Below, one piece after another: positions 1 through 13,700 of a DNA stretch of 64,000 nucleotides. The DNA is taken from positions 15,215,550 to 15,279,549 of the forward strand of contig NC_089869.1 of NCBI RefSeq assembly GCF_036373705.1, in the 5' to 3' direction. How positions within the stretch are numbered: position 1 is the first letter of the stretch; every line of letters begins with the position of its first letter. The notes beneath the pieces were generated by a model, which was not told where the DNA came from, made no database searches, and was given only the letters and a program-made list of their open reading frames with translations. The stretch is from Amia ocellicauda (lineage: Eukaryota > Chordata > Actinopteri > Amiiformes > Amiidae). A program made the translations under genes and the position numbers.

Positions 1-660
1 TAATTATTGTCTCTCTGCTGGAGCGCCACTGGGTAGAGAATCGGTAGGAGAACTTATTATCTCAACTGCCTCACCCAGAGCAAGCCCCATTTTTCCCATT
101 GTGTGCATCAGAATAACCACCACAGCACTGTCATTTTGTATTGCTGACATGGCAAAAACCTGTCTGGGTCACAGAGTCACCTGGCACCAGGGGTAATGAC
201 TGGTTTTGTATGGAGCCGCTGCTGGGCACTATTAACAATGGTTGTGCTGAAACACACACTGCATGATGACAGACCAATCATCCAATAACAATCGAGTGTA
301 ATTTGTGAGGAGCTCAGTGTGAGAGTGAAGATGGGTAATTAAGAAGAAGACAGTCAGGACACGGCAGACACTTGATGACAGCCATCAGGTGACTGTGTAT
401 AGGGCTTGTTATTCCCTCCACCCTTCTGGAACAAGCAGGCCAACAATCAGAACAAGAGGCTTTGAGTTCATTTCAAAGGGGCTATCAGACTGCTAAACTG
501 TACTGTGAAGGGCATGGAGACAGGACCAGGCAGTATGCATTGTCAAAGGGTTTTGTGGGAAAAATCATTGACCGAGTGAGAGAGATGATAATACACACTG
601 TCGCTGTCTTGGCTATTGACATTGTTAGATCATGACGTCAACTGGTGTTTTTCAGTTGCT
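1..660. promoter_or_regulatory. Candidate conserved noncoding element / enhancer (window left edge)
   Basis: No convincing reading frame is present. The block has a balanced, non-repetitive composition that stands out from the AT-rich DNA following it. It carries three TCF/LEF core hexamers within 90 bases (CTTTGA at 460-465, TCAAAG at 473-478 and 543-548), a SOX-like ACAATGG near 235, and a homeodomain-type GGTAATTAAG near 334. Enhancer function, and msx3 as the target, are inference; the target could instead be a gene left of the window. Confidence 0.3.
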
Positions 661-3600
661 AGCTTCTTAAAATGTGACACAATTTTACTCTCTGTTTCAC
701 TCTACAGATTGTAGACCTGTCACTAATATGGCACTTTAACCGTTGAATCTTGGCTTGTAAACGTCCTAGTGTCCTTTTATTAAAGTATTGTGAATGATTT
801 AGTGTAGTTCAATCATTCGGTTTACATTTATTGTCAAACCTCAAAGTTTTATAAAGGAATTCGCATGATCTTTACATGATCTTTTTCCTTGTCCAGTCTA
901 GTCTATATCTTCTTCACATTAGGTTTTAACACTTTATAGTAGACTTAAAGAAGTGCTGCACCTTAGTGTAAAAACAACTATATTTACATTAAGGAGTGCT
1001 CATTATTTACACCCTAAGTCAGGAACTCTTCTGTTTAGTGTTTATTATGTCAGAAGAAGAGAGCTTCCCTAAATATTAAGTGTATTTTTCAAGCATTATT
1101 GGTTTCAGAAATTATTAAATCTTGCACTTATCCTGGGAATGTTCTTGGCTCTTTTGTTAGAAAAACTAATCTGCCTCATCACTTAACAGCTTAGGCTGCT
1201 CTCATGGAGATTGTGTACAAGACGAGGAAAAAACAAGGTACGTTTTATTGGCCGAGAGGCATACATTACCTGATTCCACACAATTGGGCTAATTGTTCAC
1301 TTCAGAACCAAATATTCTACCAGAATGTACCAGAAACAGACAGTGGCTTCTTTATTCTGAATAGATCGATATTAATGTTGTTTTTTCAGAATAAATACAA
1401 TATTATTATGTAGTACATATATTATGTACAGTACTTAAAATACATGAAATGCTTGTAAATGTGGTAATTTCTTTTTCTTCACTTTTTTGAAAAGGTTTTA
1501 TGAGGATGGCATTATGTCAGTTCATCTCCGCTGTTCAGGGAGTTTTAAAAATAACACTCCCAGTTATAATCCAAAAGTACACACAGCCTAACAAAACAGC
1601 AGCAAAAGTTTTGACTTATCTGGTTAAACACAATTGGTAGAAAGCCTCTATGGGTGTTGCTGTTGGCCCATGAAAGGCTTACCTTGGTGTGGTGGAAGAT
1701 TGCTAATTTATTTAACAAGCAACAAACAGACAAGATTACATAATCTTATTGTTAAACCAGCACATGGCCATTTTATAATGTTTGTTTTTGTCAGCCATGG
1801 AAATCTAATGTCTCATCTTCATAAGTTAAACAAGATTTGTACTGCTAAACATCATATTGTATCAGCATGTATTTTCTTACATAAATGTCTGAATTCACTC
1901 ACAGTCAATTCAGATATACACGGTATAAAAGGAATCTAAAAGTTATACATTTAAACATTTTCAAGTTATTTTTTTGAGTTTGATACTTAGTACTCTTGAT
2001 TAAGTACTCTTGATTTAATTGGTTTTCTGGTGGCGTATTGAAAACCATGCCCATGTGATAAATATATATTAACACTGGCTGTAGAATAAACTCACCTGTG
2101 CTTATTTACTGCATTACTTCAAGGTATTCGACAAAGAGACTCATAATTGAGTTGACAATGATCATTTAGAAAATCTGAGTTCAAATCATAAAAGGCAATT
2201 TACTTAACACTTTTAAAACAAAATTAGTTTTTCACCAGTCAATAGTCGAAATCTTCTTTGGCAGCTTTGCAACACAGAAATCTTTTTGAGGGTAGATGTG
2301 CATTTATGAAGGGGAAAGCGTGTCTGGAAAAAGGACTCTTGGCAGCAGTGTGGGCAGACAGCAGCTTTCCCACAGATGAAGTGTTTCCAACAATACTCAG
2401 ATGCTTGATGTCACCACAAAATTACTGCTGTGCTGAAAGAAAAGTGATTTATACTTCTACACGATATTTATTGGAGATGTTAATGTGACAAACGTTATTG
2501 TCAAACAGTGACCTCACATTGTGAAAGCTTAAGAAGAAAACTAAATTTGCCAGTGCAAAAATGTCACATCAAGAAGAGAACGGCAAACGGCAAACGAAAA
2601 TCTCTTGGAATTGTTGTCTTTTTAAGAAATGCCATTGTTTAATAAGATGACTACTTCTGCAGGTTATGCTGTTTTCTCCAGTCTGGTTTATTGATATAGA
2701 TATATCAGATTACACAAGTCTCTTCTAACCTTTATTTCAGTATGCTTCGTATTCTCATCCTTACATTCACCTTCTAGACTAGACACAAGACTACAGAAAT
2801 GCAACTACACACTTGAGTGCTGTAATTGTTTCCAAGAAATACATAAGCAGGGCCGTAGTCCAGGTACAACTGAAAACCTTGAATGATATTATTGTAGTTA
2901 GTTTCATAAAGTATTAATACATTTTTTCAGGAAGATAACTGAACAGACATCTGAGACTTTTTTGTATGAATGGGCAAAGTGCATGATAAAATGTGTGAAG
3001 TCCTATTGCAATGCTTGTTTTTGTACTGTAGTTGTGCTTAAGGCTTTTGGTTTGTATTTATTTTTTAACTTGCTAAATATCCAATTCAAACAGAGGCAGA
3101 CATGTCTCTAGTGAACCAACAGTTTAGTCTATGTCTAAAGAATAAATCCTTAAGGGCCAATTATGTCACAACACAGGACACACTAAAAGGATATAAATAT
3201 CCTTGTGGAAACATACGTTTTAACATTATTGTCCTCTTGATTAAGTGGTTTTCTCAACACTCTTGGCTACAGTTTATCTATTGCTTGGGGGAAATTCATC
3301 TGTAGCCACAGTCAGCCACATCCCGCCCTCTTAGCTATGAAATTCATGGCATTACAATGACAGCACATTATTAAGGGAAGCTCTAAGCAGTGTGTTTTTT
3401 ATGGCATCGTTTGATCAATACATCTCTAAATGCGTGTACATTAACACCTGTTTGTAGAGTACATAGACTCATCCATTAACTAATCCATTAACTAGAGTAG
3501 TGAGCGCATGTAAAGGCATACATTACACATATAGTATTACTAAGATTGCTCTTCTATGGTTCTTGGATCTGAGTCAAAAATACCTGTACACATCATCACT

Positions 3601-6600
3601 AATCCAATATACATCCTCCCTAATTAAATTTTTTGGGTCATTTTTTTGGTTCCATTTAATTATCCAGTTAAACTGATTCCTGTAAGCTTATGATAAATAC
3701 TAGTAGATTATTATTCATTGTTTAACAAAATACCTTAAAGATAATCATTTCAGCTGTAAATATATTCTCACAGTACATTGTTGTATATGATATCACGATT
3801 TAATGGGAAAGTAAAGTGCAAATGTAAAATCTTCATAATATTTTCAATTTATGACCAGAAATAATTAAAAAAAGTAAAAGTAAAATACTAATCACTTTTG
3901 TTTCTGCTGTGAATGGCATTTAACTCATGTTTCTTATTAACATCCCTTTTTCACTCAGATTTGTTCAGTAACCATATGACAACAGTTAAACTTTAATAGC
4001 TATTTAATGTGATCTGTATTTTTTCATTTAAATACTTTTTCCACTGTGCAAATGTTAATGTTTCAGAACACTTTTTATTTATTTATTTATTTTATTTTAT
4101 TAATGCTTTCACTAAATTAGATTATTAGCATGCCAGCCCCTGGGGCATTTTACTGTTACATCTGTTTCTGAAGTAATGCCTTTATGTATTGGAAACCTCA
4201 CAAACAGTGTAATTATTTCTGTAGTAAAGGAAATTGTGTCAAGCGATCAGCATGCATTTTTTGATAATGACAAAAAAATAAAAAACTGATAAAAACTGAC
4301 TTTTCTAAGGACAAATTATAGGCGAATTTTATAACTGTGAATCATAAGGTCTTGATAAAATAACGAGACCTTACCACATATCAGTACCAGCTCTGTATTA
4401 TTGTTGCCATCTACTGTGAGCCTGTGGTGCTGCGAAACTCCACACAGATGACATCTTGTGATTTTTTTATGAAGAATGCACTATAGTATTTAGCAATAAG
4501 ATATGAAATGGTAACTTTTAAAAGTACGTGATCACATTCACAAGAGGTTACACAACACTAATAGTATATGATTAAATTAGTCATATTTTAACCTCAACCA
4601 TTGCAGAGAGAGTTGGCACCATTATACCATTTAAGGGGGTACTGTGACAGTTTCTCTAATTTTCTACATTTGCAAATAAAATAAAATAAAAACAGAATAA
4701 TAAATTAGGTCTTAAAGTGTACAGAGACATCAAGATGTATTTCATATAGGTAATGTAGTGTAGTCTTTTGTTTGAGGCTGGGTATGTATATATATGCAGC
4801 ATCAGCAGCTTTTGTCGATCCACTGCTTGATGAAGGCCTCCCCAATATGTTTTACTTGTTTTGAACTACAGTGTTTGTTCTCCAGGGCACACTTTTCTTA
4901 CAATTCCCAGCATGCATCTTTCTATGCTTTTGTGTTGTTTGTAGTTTCTGTATCATTTGTGTATTTAGAGATCAGGTTTCAGAGTAGTATGCATTGTCAA
5001 ATACATTTCTCTTCATTGATTTTGTATATTTTGTGTTTTTATCAATCCAGAATTCATGCAGACTTAATTTTAAACCTTGGAAACCAAGTAAAATGATCAT
5101 TAATTACAGACATCAGATCTAGCTATACCAGCATTTCATGTATCATTATAAAGTTAACACTTATAAAGTAAAATACGTTTAACAATGATAGCTTAATTAA
5201 ACTTTCCTCTCTTTGTCATTATGTCTGTAAAGAACGGACTTTGTAAGAACTGAAGTTCATATGAAGGACATGCAGTGTATTTACAAATGCAATCTGAGAC
5301 TTTAAAAAACTTTTACAATGAGTAAATAAAATAATGTTTTGACAGTGATAAATTAGTTCTCACTTAGCAGGGCTGGACAAAGAGGCTGTTGTGAAACACA
5401 GTTTAGCAATGCATAAACCCATTATATATTACAGCTAGTATAGTTACATCCCTGTTAGCCATGGTAAGGACTTCTGTATCACTTTGTTGTTAATGAGAGT
5501 TTTACGAGAAACCTACGGTCATAGCTGTTGTAGACGTACACATTCACAGTTTGGGATTACAAAAGACACAGTATCATACACAAACAGTGCAGAAAGATTT
5601 ATTTGTTATTATTAAAACAGACCTTGTGTTGTTTTTCAACACCTTTTTAAGTGTATTAAGTGCTCCACGTCAATGCACTAAGTTGTATTTAGCACTGATG
5701 TAAAATTTTCCTTACAAGAAAAGGGAAGGATTTATTTTGGATTTTGGTTTAGTTATTTGATTATCTTCAAAGGTCGTTATGTTTTAAATTCCAAATTGTT
5801 TCTGACATTTCTCCAAATGCCATCATAATATTTCACTTAGTGAGAGATGTTGTTGAGTTATTTATGTATTACTTTTTGTGGATTTACATAAATAAATAAA
5901 TATATACAGCCTGCAGAATAATATTTCTGAAAAATAATTTGTTGTTGCTTTACTCCAAATTAATTTTGCTTACTAACCTGGCACACAAGGATTTGGTGAG
6001 TCGGTCATCTCTGCCTACTAGTCTTGTTGTGTTAATGTTCACATAACACACTCTGAAGTCTTTCTAAATGCCTTGTCTAATATTTTATTACCCAGAATAT
6101 TTCTAAGGTATAATGGACCTAGTTCTCCTGGAATTCCTGTCTAAACCATGCCAAGCATATTTTGAATTCCTCTGCATTTAATGAATTAAAACATTTGTTT
6201 TATTTTATAACCATTTTATTTTATGTCCTATTTGTTATAATTCATGTGGAAATGAATGTTCCCTGAAGCTTCTGAAACTAACTAATAACATTATTTTTGT
6301 TTTTGAAAGTACATTTGCACTGTATAATATATTATACATGGGTATTCATTAAACAACACAAGTGCTGTATTCATCTTACATTTTCCTTGCCTCACATGTG
6401 ATAAAGTGATCAGAGGAGTTGCCAAGAAACGATACCATTTTAAAATAGTAGAATTGCTTTTGTTTATGCTTAAGAAACAAAGCATTCCACCTCAGCTCAA
6501 AGTGTAAAAAAAAACTTTATTGGTAAGGTGTTGAATTTATTAAAATATGAATATAGAGGTCAGTATTGCAGTATTTAATAAGGGATCATCTGTTGATCCA

Positions 6601-7479
6601 AGTAGTTAGCAAAACATGAATGACCTCTTTTTGTTTATTGCACCTGTCCCTAACTGAGAAGTTAAGTAAATAGGTAATGGGTAAATAAATAATATATACA
6701 TAAGCCATTGTCTGTACTAAGAAGGAGCAGTACTCGATCTTCCACTGAATCATGTTAAATTATTTAGCCCTTAAGATTGTAGTATTCTCCATTCATGGTA
6801 TTGTATGATCTTTCAGACCATAGACACAATCGCTCAGTTGTGTGAATCTTTAAATCGTTCTGTCAAAAGACATGGAACATAAATTACTTCACAGTTATTT
6901 TAATCATACCATTGTGGATGGTAAACATGTTCCAATATCCCTTGGAAGCTTACAACATTTTATTTACCAACATTTTGGCCATCTAATTTTATCATATAAT
7001 TGTGATAAAACTTTGTCACACTGAAAAGATTGGGTTATATGCATATAATGTTCTGGACCATACTGTGTGCTTTTTTAAGGTCTGCCAATTTTGTATTCAG
7101 ACTATATCATCAGTCTCAATGGTATTTATATCCATGGGAACCTCTGATTCTAGCAGTGCAGCATTAACCTGTAGTTCCACTGAATGATTTTCAGGGCCAG
7201 ATTAAATAAAAACTTTGACCCACATGCTAATAGAAGACTACAAATCTGTACATCATAGTGGTTAGATTTATGATTAGAATAAAGTGGCATCTTACTAAAA
7301 ATGAGGCTGCAACTGAGTACAGTTTTGTAGATTTCTATTAGCGGGTTTAATCTGGCCCTCAGTTCAGCCTTATTTCCAAACAGTGTGGTTTTAATGCCAT
7401 TTCCATTTCAACCTTAGCTAGCTGTGCTCCTTTTCTTATTTTTATTTTGACTGTGCCTTAAAATAACTGCTCCGTCAGT
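661..7479. other. AT-rich intergenic DNA, no gene seen
   Basis: Only short chance frames occur, none with a recognisable protein motif or usable splice structure. Small tandem duplications occur (for example near 2,000-2,020 and 2,580-2,597), as do A/T-rich simple stretches near 4,075-4,100 and 4,675-4,690. I see no RNA gene. Confidence 0.6.
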
Positions 7480-7740
7480 TGTTGTGACAGATGTTCGGTT
7501 AATTTGGCTGCTGTGCAAATTCAGAGAAATGGATTTTATTGACTTCTCTGGGGCTGAGCACATGCCACTTGATCAAGAAAATGCCACCAATTGCTGCAAT
7601 AATCACCATAACGAATCAGCCTGCGTCATCAAGCCATATTTTTTACCTCAGTTAGCCTTGTCGAATTGAACTGTTGGGATTAATGTGACATTTTTTAAAC
7701 AATTTGGCAGCCTATTGATCTATTCAGAGAAGACATTTTA
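7480..7740. promoter_or_regulatory. Candidate conserved noncoding element
   Basis: A block of about 260 bases with higher GC and sequence complexity than its flanks. It contains ATTTGGC/GCCAA-like, ACAATTTGG and AATTGCTGCAATAATC-type motifs. The overlapping 61-codon frame has no protein signature. The call rests on composition alone and needs cross-species alignment. Confidence 0.25.
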
Positions 7741-10700
7741 TATTTGAATCAATCATTTAAAAATCCCTCAAGTTTACTGTTAAAGTGAATGGTTTATATG
7801 TTACACTCTATTGCACATATAGTTTGGCTACTAATACGATTTATTTTGTGATTAATCTCCTTGACTATTACATAAAACCCATGCTATTATTGGAAACTGA
7901 ACATTGTGATCTATTTCTAAGGTGATTGTATGAGATATTGTTCAATACTTAAAAAAACAACAACGTATAGCTCAGAATCAAATTATTTAGATATGTGAAA
8001 TACGTGTCCTTGGGTGAATAAAGGAGACCTGTCCAGTTTCAGAAAAAAGACAGCTGAGTAATCTCTCACAAAGTTGATTGTAAACAGAGCAGAACACATA
8101 CCTTAAACTTGTATACATGCCCACAGCAGTCAGCAACAAGAAGATGTTGTTAACCAGACACCTTTTCCTTTTTTCAAGGAAAGGGTTTAGAATTTAGCAA
8201 CATAACAGCCATGCCATGTGTGCACACATATGGCTGTCAGTTTGAAGTAAAAAGTTGATGCTGATTGTAGTTGCTACCTCATATCTGAAGACTTTTTATG
8301 GCATTAATTGAACAGGGCATAAATCATACTTTTGTCACTAGCTGCCAACTTCCTTTGACCTTTGTGTTAAAGCAGTGGCGTTGGGAAGGCTAATAACAAA
8401 TGCCATGCTGGACAAGAAGTTAAAAACTGTTGTGAAATTGCAGTAATAGAAGCCACACAAATTGGTCACAATTTTTGTATGCATTAATCACACCAATGTG
8501 GGATAAATATTGAAGGACAGTTTTCAGTCATATGACCATAAAGTACATGAATGGTTTTCTTGATGATGAACAAATGTACAAAAGCTTCACATACAAGCCA
8601 CTTCGGAAGTAGCTAATAACTGTAGCACTTTTGCCTGAAGCTACGCAAAGTCAGTTTGTTTAAAGTCGTGGGTTCAGAATCATGGTATTATATGTTAAAT
8701 AACATGGTAATTTTTTTCCCTTCATTGCTCTGATAAATGATAAATTATACCCCCATCACTGTCAAACTGGTGAAACACCTTGATCACCCAGACTTTACAA
8801 GTAAAAACCAGCTGTCACTCTGATAGCACAGGAAGCCAACATTGACAATACAAAATGAAGGTACAATTATGCTTAAAAAAGACACCCAGCAGACATTCTA
8901 TAATTGAAGCAGTTGTAGCATTCACAGTATTGGAAGTGTATTTTAATTCATGAAATAAGACCCTTTGAAGAGAAATCAATAATTAAGTCAGTAAAAATGA
9001 CCTTGTTTCCAATATGAATTGTTCTTTGGAAAAATTAAAAAATATATGGGAATATCTCATGGAATTTAAAATGAACTTTTATTTTTCTCTCTGCCATTGT
9101 TCTGTCCTCAGCATGGCATAAATTTGAAAGCTAATTGTTATTTATCTTTTTTAAGTGGGGGAAGAAACGGCTCTTTTGTGACCTTCTTATTGTCACCAGC
9201 TTAAATGGTGGTTTGGCTGGGTTGTGTCTAATAGACGAGACAAATTACAGGGTTACAGATCCAAGAAGCCTTAGCTGAACTTCAGCCCAGCCTATTGTGT
9301 TCTTAAAGATGAAATCTCTGAGTGCTTTGTAAGGTTGAGGCTGAGAAAAGTGACCACATGTTCACATGATTACACAAGAGGAAATATGCCTAATAAATAT
9401 CACCACTGTAGTGCTGTACTAGACGATAGAATATATTTGGGTTAGTATGATATAACTAAATTGCTCTGTGCCTTGCCCAAGTCATTGAGTAGGTTTTTGG
9501 TCTATATAATAAAGCAATATTTCTTCAGAGTACTTACCAAAAACCATAACCACTCACTGTAAGAATATTATTATATATACACAAATGTTTTTTGATTGAT
9601 TGTGGATTGTGGCCCTTTTTGAACCGATTGTATTTATGACTTATGAAGACTTATTCTATTCTATTCTACGGTATAAATAGTATATGTTTTACCTTTACCT
9701 AAGACAATAATAATTACTTCTGGAATTCATCACATTGACTGTAATATATCTGTGGATTTACTTTGGTCTCCCCAAAAATAAAATCTTACTGATATTGTAC
9801 TTTATATCAACACCTGCTTATTATAAAACATTTTGTGCAGTTTGTTGTTTATATTACATTTCTCCTGACTACCAGCAGCTGTATGAAAGAACAGACGCAT
9901 TCAAGATTTTTAAAGTGATCTCTTCCACAGCTCTGAACAGCAGGTCAGAGTCAGAGAATACAGATGCTGTGATTGTGAAGCAAAGTTGGATGATGTCATT
10001 ATATCATTTGATTGCGCTCAGCTGATTGCGTTGGCTCATTGTGTTGGTTGGGGGTTAAATGTATCATACATACTTAAACCCCTGTGTTTTGTTTTCTCTA
10101 ATGAAAAGCAAACACTAAGTAGATGTTTTTGTGTGGCTCATCAACAGTGGCTTGCCAAGCAGTTTCAAGTACTTTCATCCAGAGCGATACAGAAGGATAT
10201 CATCAAGTCTCATTCCAAAGACAGGAGTCATAATTACAATTTCCTCTTGAATGTTTGTATACGTTCCTCATTACAGAAGCTATTTTTTGTGTTTGCTGTG
10301 AGTGTCATCTGTTTCTGTGCCTGGTTTGTTGGATTAGGCCAGGGTTTACTGGTGTTAGCGAAGCGAGATCGCGCTGTGAGTCACGATGATGTGTTAATCT
10401 TCAGTGTTTGTTGAGTTCGTCTCCTTCTGGAAGCTCTGCTGCATACATAACAAGGATCAGCATTTAATGTTGGCATATTACATATTGTTCTGGCCCCACA
10501 ACCTCAGAGTAATGTATCACTCGTGTAGCTTTGGTTAGAGAGTAAGACATGATTAAGTACTTAGCATGGACTATGAATAGCTACAAAAGCAATGGTGTCT
10601 AGTGTGGTGTTTCTGTCTTAGACTCCGTGTTTTTTGGGCCCCTTATGTTGCCCAAGCTGTTCTATTATATGACAACATTTTATTTTAAGAATTTTTCTAA

Positions 10701-13700
10701 AATTCCATGGAACTTTTTATTAATTTCTGCATAAAATCTGCATAAATTAATATATTGAATTTAATGTTCTTCTATAAAGAAACACAGATTGCAAGTTAGA
10801 TTTCAAGTGTTCTAGCAGTGTCTGCTTCCAACAGTTGTGAATGGTATGCTGAGAGAAGGTATAAAAAGTAATCCCCATTTTTATAGAAAGCACATGGAAA
10901 TTATCAAGCATGATCACTTGCATTTTGGTGGGTATGTATTGTCTGCTGACATCTTCGCTGTGCTTCCTTTTTCCATTGGATTTTCCATTGTAGGTTTGTG
11001 ACAGTTCTATTATTTTGAACATCAGACTGGGATATGGTAATACTCTCATTTTGTGCATCATTTCAATTAATCCAATTCTGTGGGAATTCCATTTTTTGAA
11101 GATGTTCTGTGGTTTTCGTCAAAAATCTGTGCTTGTGGAGTCCGTCTGGCCCTACTCATCAGGAGCCTTCTCATCTTAATAACTTGACTTTTATGACTTG
11201 ATGTTGCTTGTACTGATGTCAGTTTCCATCATTGGCACACAGTAACAGCATCACATGAAGGCAACTTATGCAAGAGAAAAGAGAAAACCACAGAATTCAC
11301 AAATTGGAGCTTTCAGTTTTGCCTGAAATACTGTTTTAACTTTTAACAGATTTTGTGACATTTTCCTTGAATAAAACAGCTGCCAGTCACTCGTGATGTT
11401 CCTTACTGCTCTCATTAGTTTCCTAACACACGTCTTCATTTGCTCTGGGAAAATCAGCATCCAGTTTTCACAGTCTATTTTTCTCACTCAGAATTGGATC
11501 AGCATTTCAGAGAATTTGATACTATGTGACATGCTGTTACTTCTTCGTTATCTTTTCTGTCTTCTAGGGCTTAAACTGTTTCCTATCTAATTCAGAGTAG
11601 GATATGGTATTATGTTTGCATACAAGAGGGTATGGAATTACTGATTCATTATGTATTTAAATAGCTTGACTTCCAGCATATTTTTTTCCAAGAAACAATT
11701 CAATGAAACATTTTTTTTTTTCATGAAATAAGGAAATCAGTCCAGCTTGGGACAACTGCATAACAACATGTGTTATTGTTTATTGATTAGTTTTAATTAT
11801 AATGTATCATTTTTAAATTGCTATGAATAGAATAATTAATGGTTGTCCTGCATTGTGCAGATTTAATTAAAGGGTGGAAAGGGGAAGGGTACAATAATTA
11901 AGAGGAATTACATGTTCAACTTGAGTAAGTCATATTTCCAATTGTATAAATTACTCAATACAATAGCAACTATTTAAAATCAGCTTTTCTATTCAGTACA
12001 ACTTTTGCCCAGCCTACAGCTTTTAAAGGTCAAAAGATATGAATTTTCAGACATCTTCTAGACAGGTCTACTCTGTATTGTTTCAAACACGATGTCTAGG
12101 TCTCCCAGAAGTGAAGGGGAAAAGGAGACAGATGACTGAGAATGAAGCTACCTCATTCAAAACTACGAATTAAGAAAAAACTTGGAAAGGTTTTGCACTG
12201 TGGGTTAAGAAGAACCTGAATACTTTCAAAAACTTTGTGTTCAACATCTGTGGTTTGCAAATCGGCCATCACAGAAGTAGGAAATGGAGTGAGGGACACA
12301 AAAGCATCTTGTAAATAAGTCAGTCATTTTGGAAGATAGACTTTTGCACATTAAAAGGTGATTGACTGCTAAAGAAGACCGCGCTCAAAGCTAAAGGAAG
12401 GCAGTTAAACTATTTCCAGTGCTAGATGATATCTTTAAAAAGAGCATCATAAATGACACACAACATGAAGAAGTTTTAGTCAGTATTAAAGAGATCTGCC
12501 ACCTCCTTCTCAGTCCATAAATCTTAGTCGTAAGTTAAGGACATTAAAATAAAATGCAGGAATTGCTGACTAATTGATAATGTTATAATTTAAAACATTT
12601 TTGCAGCCCCTAATTGAAAACACTGGGACTGCACTCAAGAAGGAAGATTCAAGATGTCTGGAGGAGGGGGATCGAAGGGGGGCCTTTGATCTCTCTGCTT
12701 GTCTGCCATCCTGTTTTCCTTCAAGGTTTCCTGGTTTGTTTCAGTAGACACTGGCCCACTCTTGGGGATAGGATGTTAATGGATCACTTAAAGAGGCCTA
12801 TCCTTTACTGCAAGGCTAAGTGTTATCAGCTGGGTTAAAGACAGTCAAGCCACAGAGTTGAATTTCTTATAGAGAGGGCTGTCAGATAACCCTGCTGGGT
12901 ATTACAGTAGCCTTTCTTTGGCTAATGTTCTTTTTTGTGGTCCAAAAAAAAAGAAAATTCAAAGGGTCCAGATCCCTGTTTTAAGCCATTTGTCAAAGCT
13001 GTGCAAATCGGAGCCGAAGATGGATTCCAGAAGCAGAAGTGACCCATTCATGTAAGGTTTGCACAGAGGACAAGCAATTTCAGACTGTGGCTAATGAATA
13101 ATACCCATCATGCTTCTCACCAGTGCCTGTAAGAATCTTTAGTTCAATTCAAAGTACTTTTCTGATAATATTTCAATTGTACCTTTACCCATAATTCCTA
13201 CACTAAAAGTCAAATTTAGACTCATAACTGCAGTATTAAGTATATATTTGACCTTGTAGACTGATGTATTCCAGATTTCCATAACTCATCACCAAGAACA
13301 ACTACTCATGTGGACATTTAAATGTAGTTTTAACCTGTTGGACACCAGCTGCAGTTTTCAAGACTACTTTATATACTATAAGGTAAATTAAGTAGTTACA
13401 CTGTTACTTAATTAATAATGTAAGTTGTAAATCTGTATAACTCTTTTTCACACAGTCTACAAGTATCCCAGCCACACAACTGAGGAACACTAAATGACTC
13501 ATTTATATCTGCGGCACACTGCGGGGAAACCAACACTAATAGGAATACAACACAAACGTGTCATATACAATCCTGAGCGCTGCTTAAAAATATAGTTTGT
13601 TTGTATGTTTTAAATCAGAAAGTAGAAAATATTATGCACAGTGGTGCCAGTGTATTATTAGTTAACTGAATGTTGGGAATTTACTCTAATAGGCAACTTC

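Noticed and set aside
2185-2200. Possible tRNA/SINE B-box (GAGTTCAAATC)
   Set aside because: No matching A-box, acceptor stem or terminator; B-box-like strings occur by chance. Similar strings near 8,670 and 40,110 were rejected for the same reason.
4790-4900. Sequence resembling a dispersed repeat (GTCGATCCACTGCTTGATGA...)
   Set aside because: It feels familiar as vertebrate repeat sequence, but I cannot name the family or see boundaries.
9735-10414. Two overlapping plus-strand open frames, 96 and 142 codons
   Set aside because: No recognisable domain, no family motif, no plausible splice partners or promoter; consistent with chance frames.
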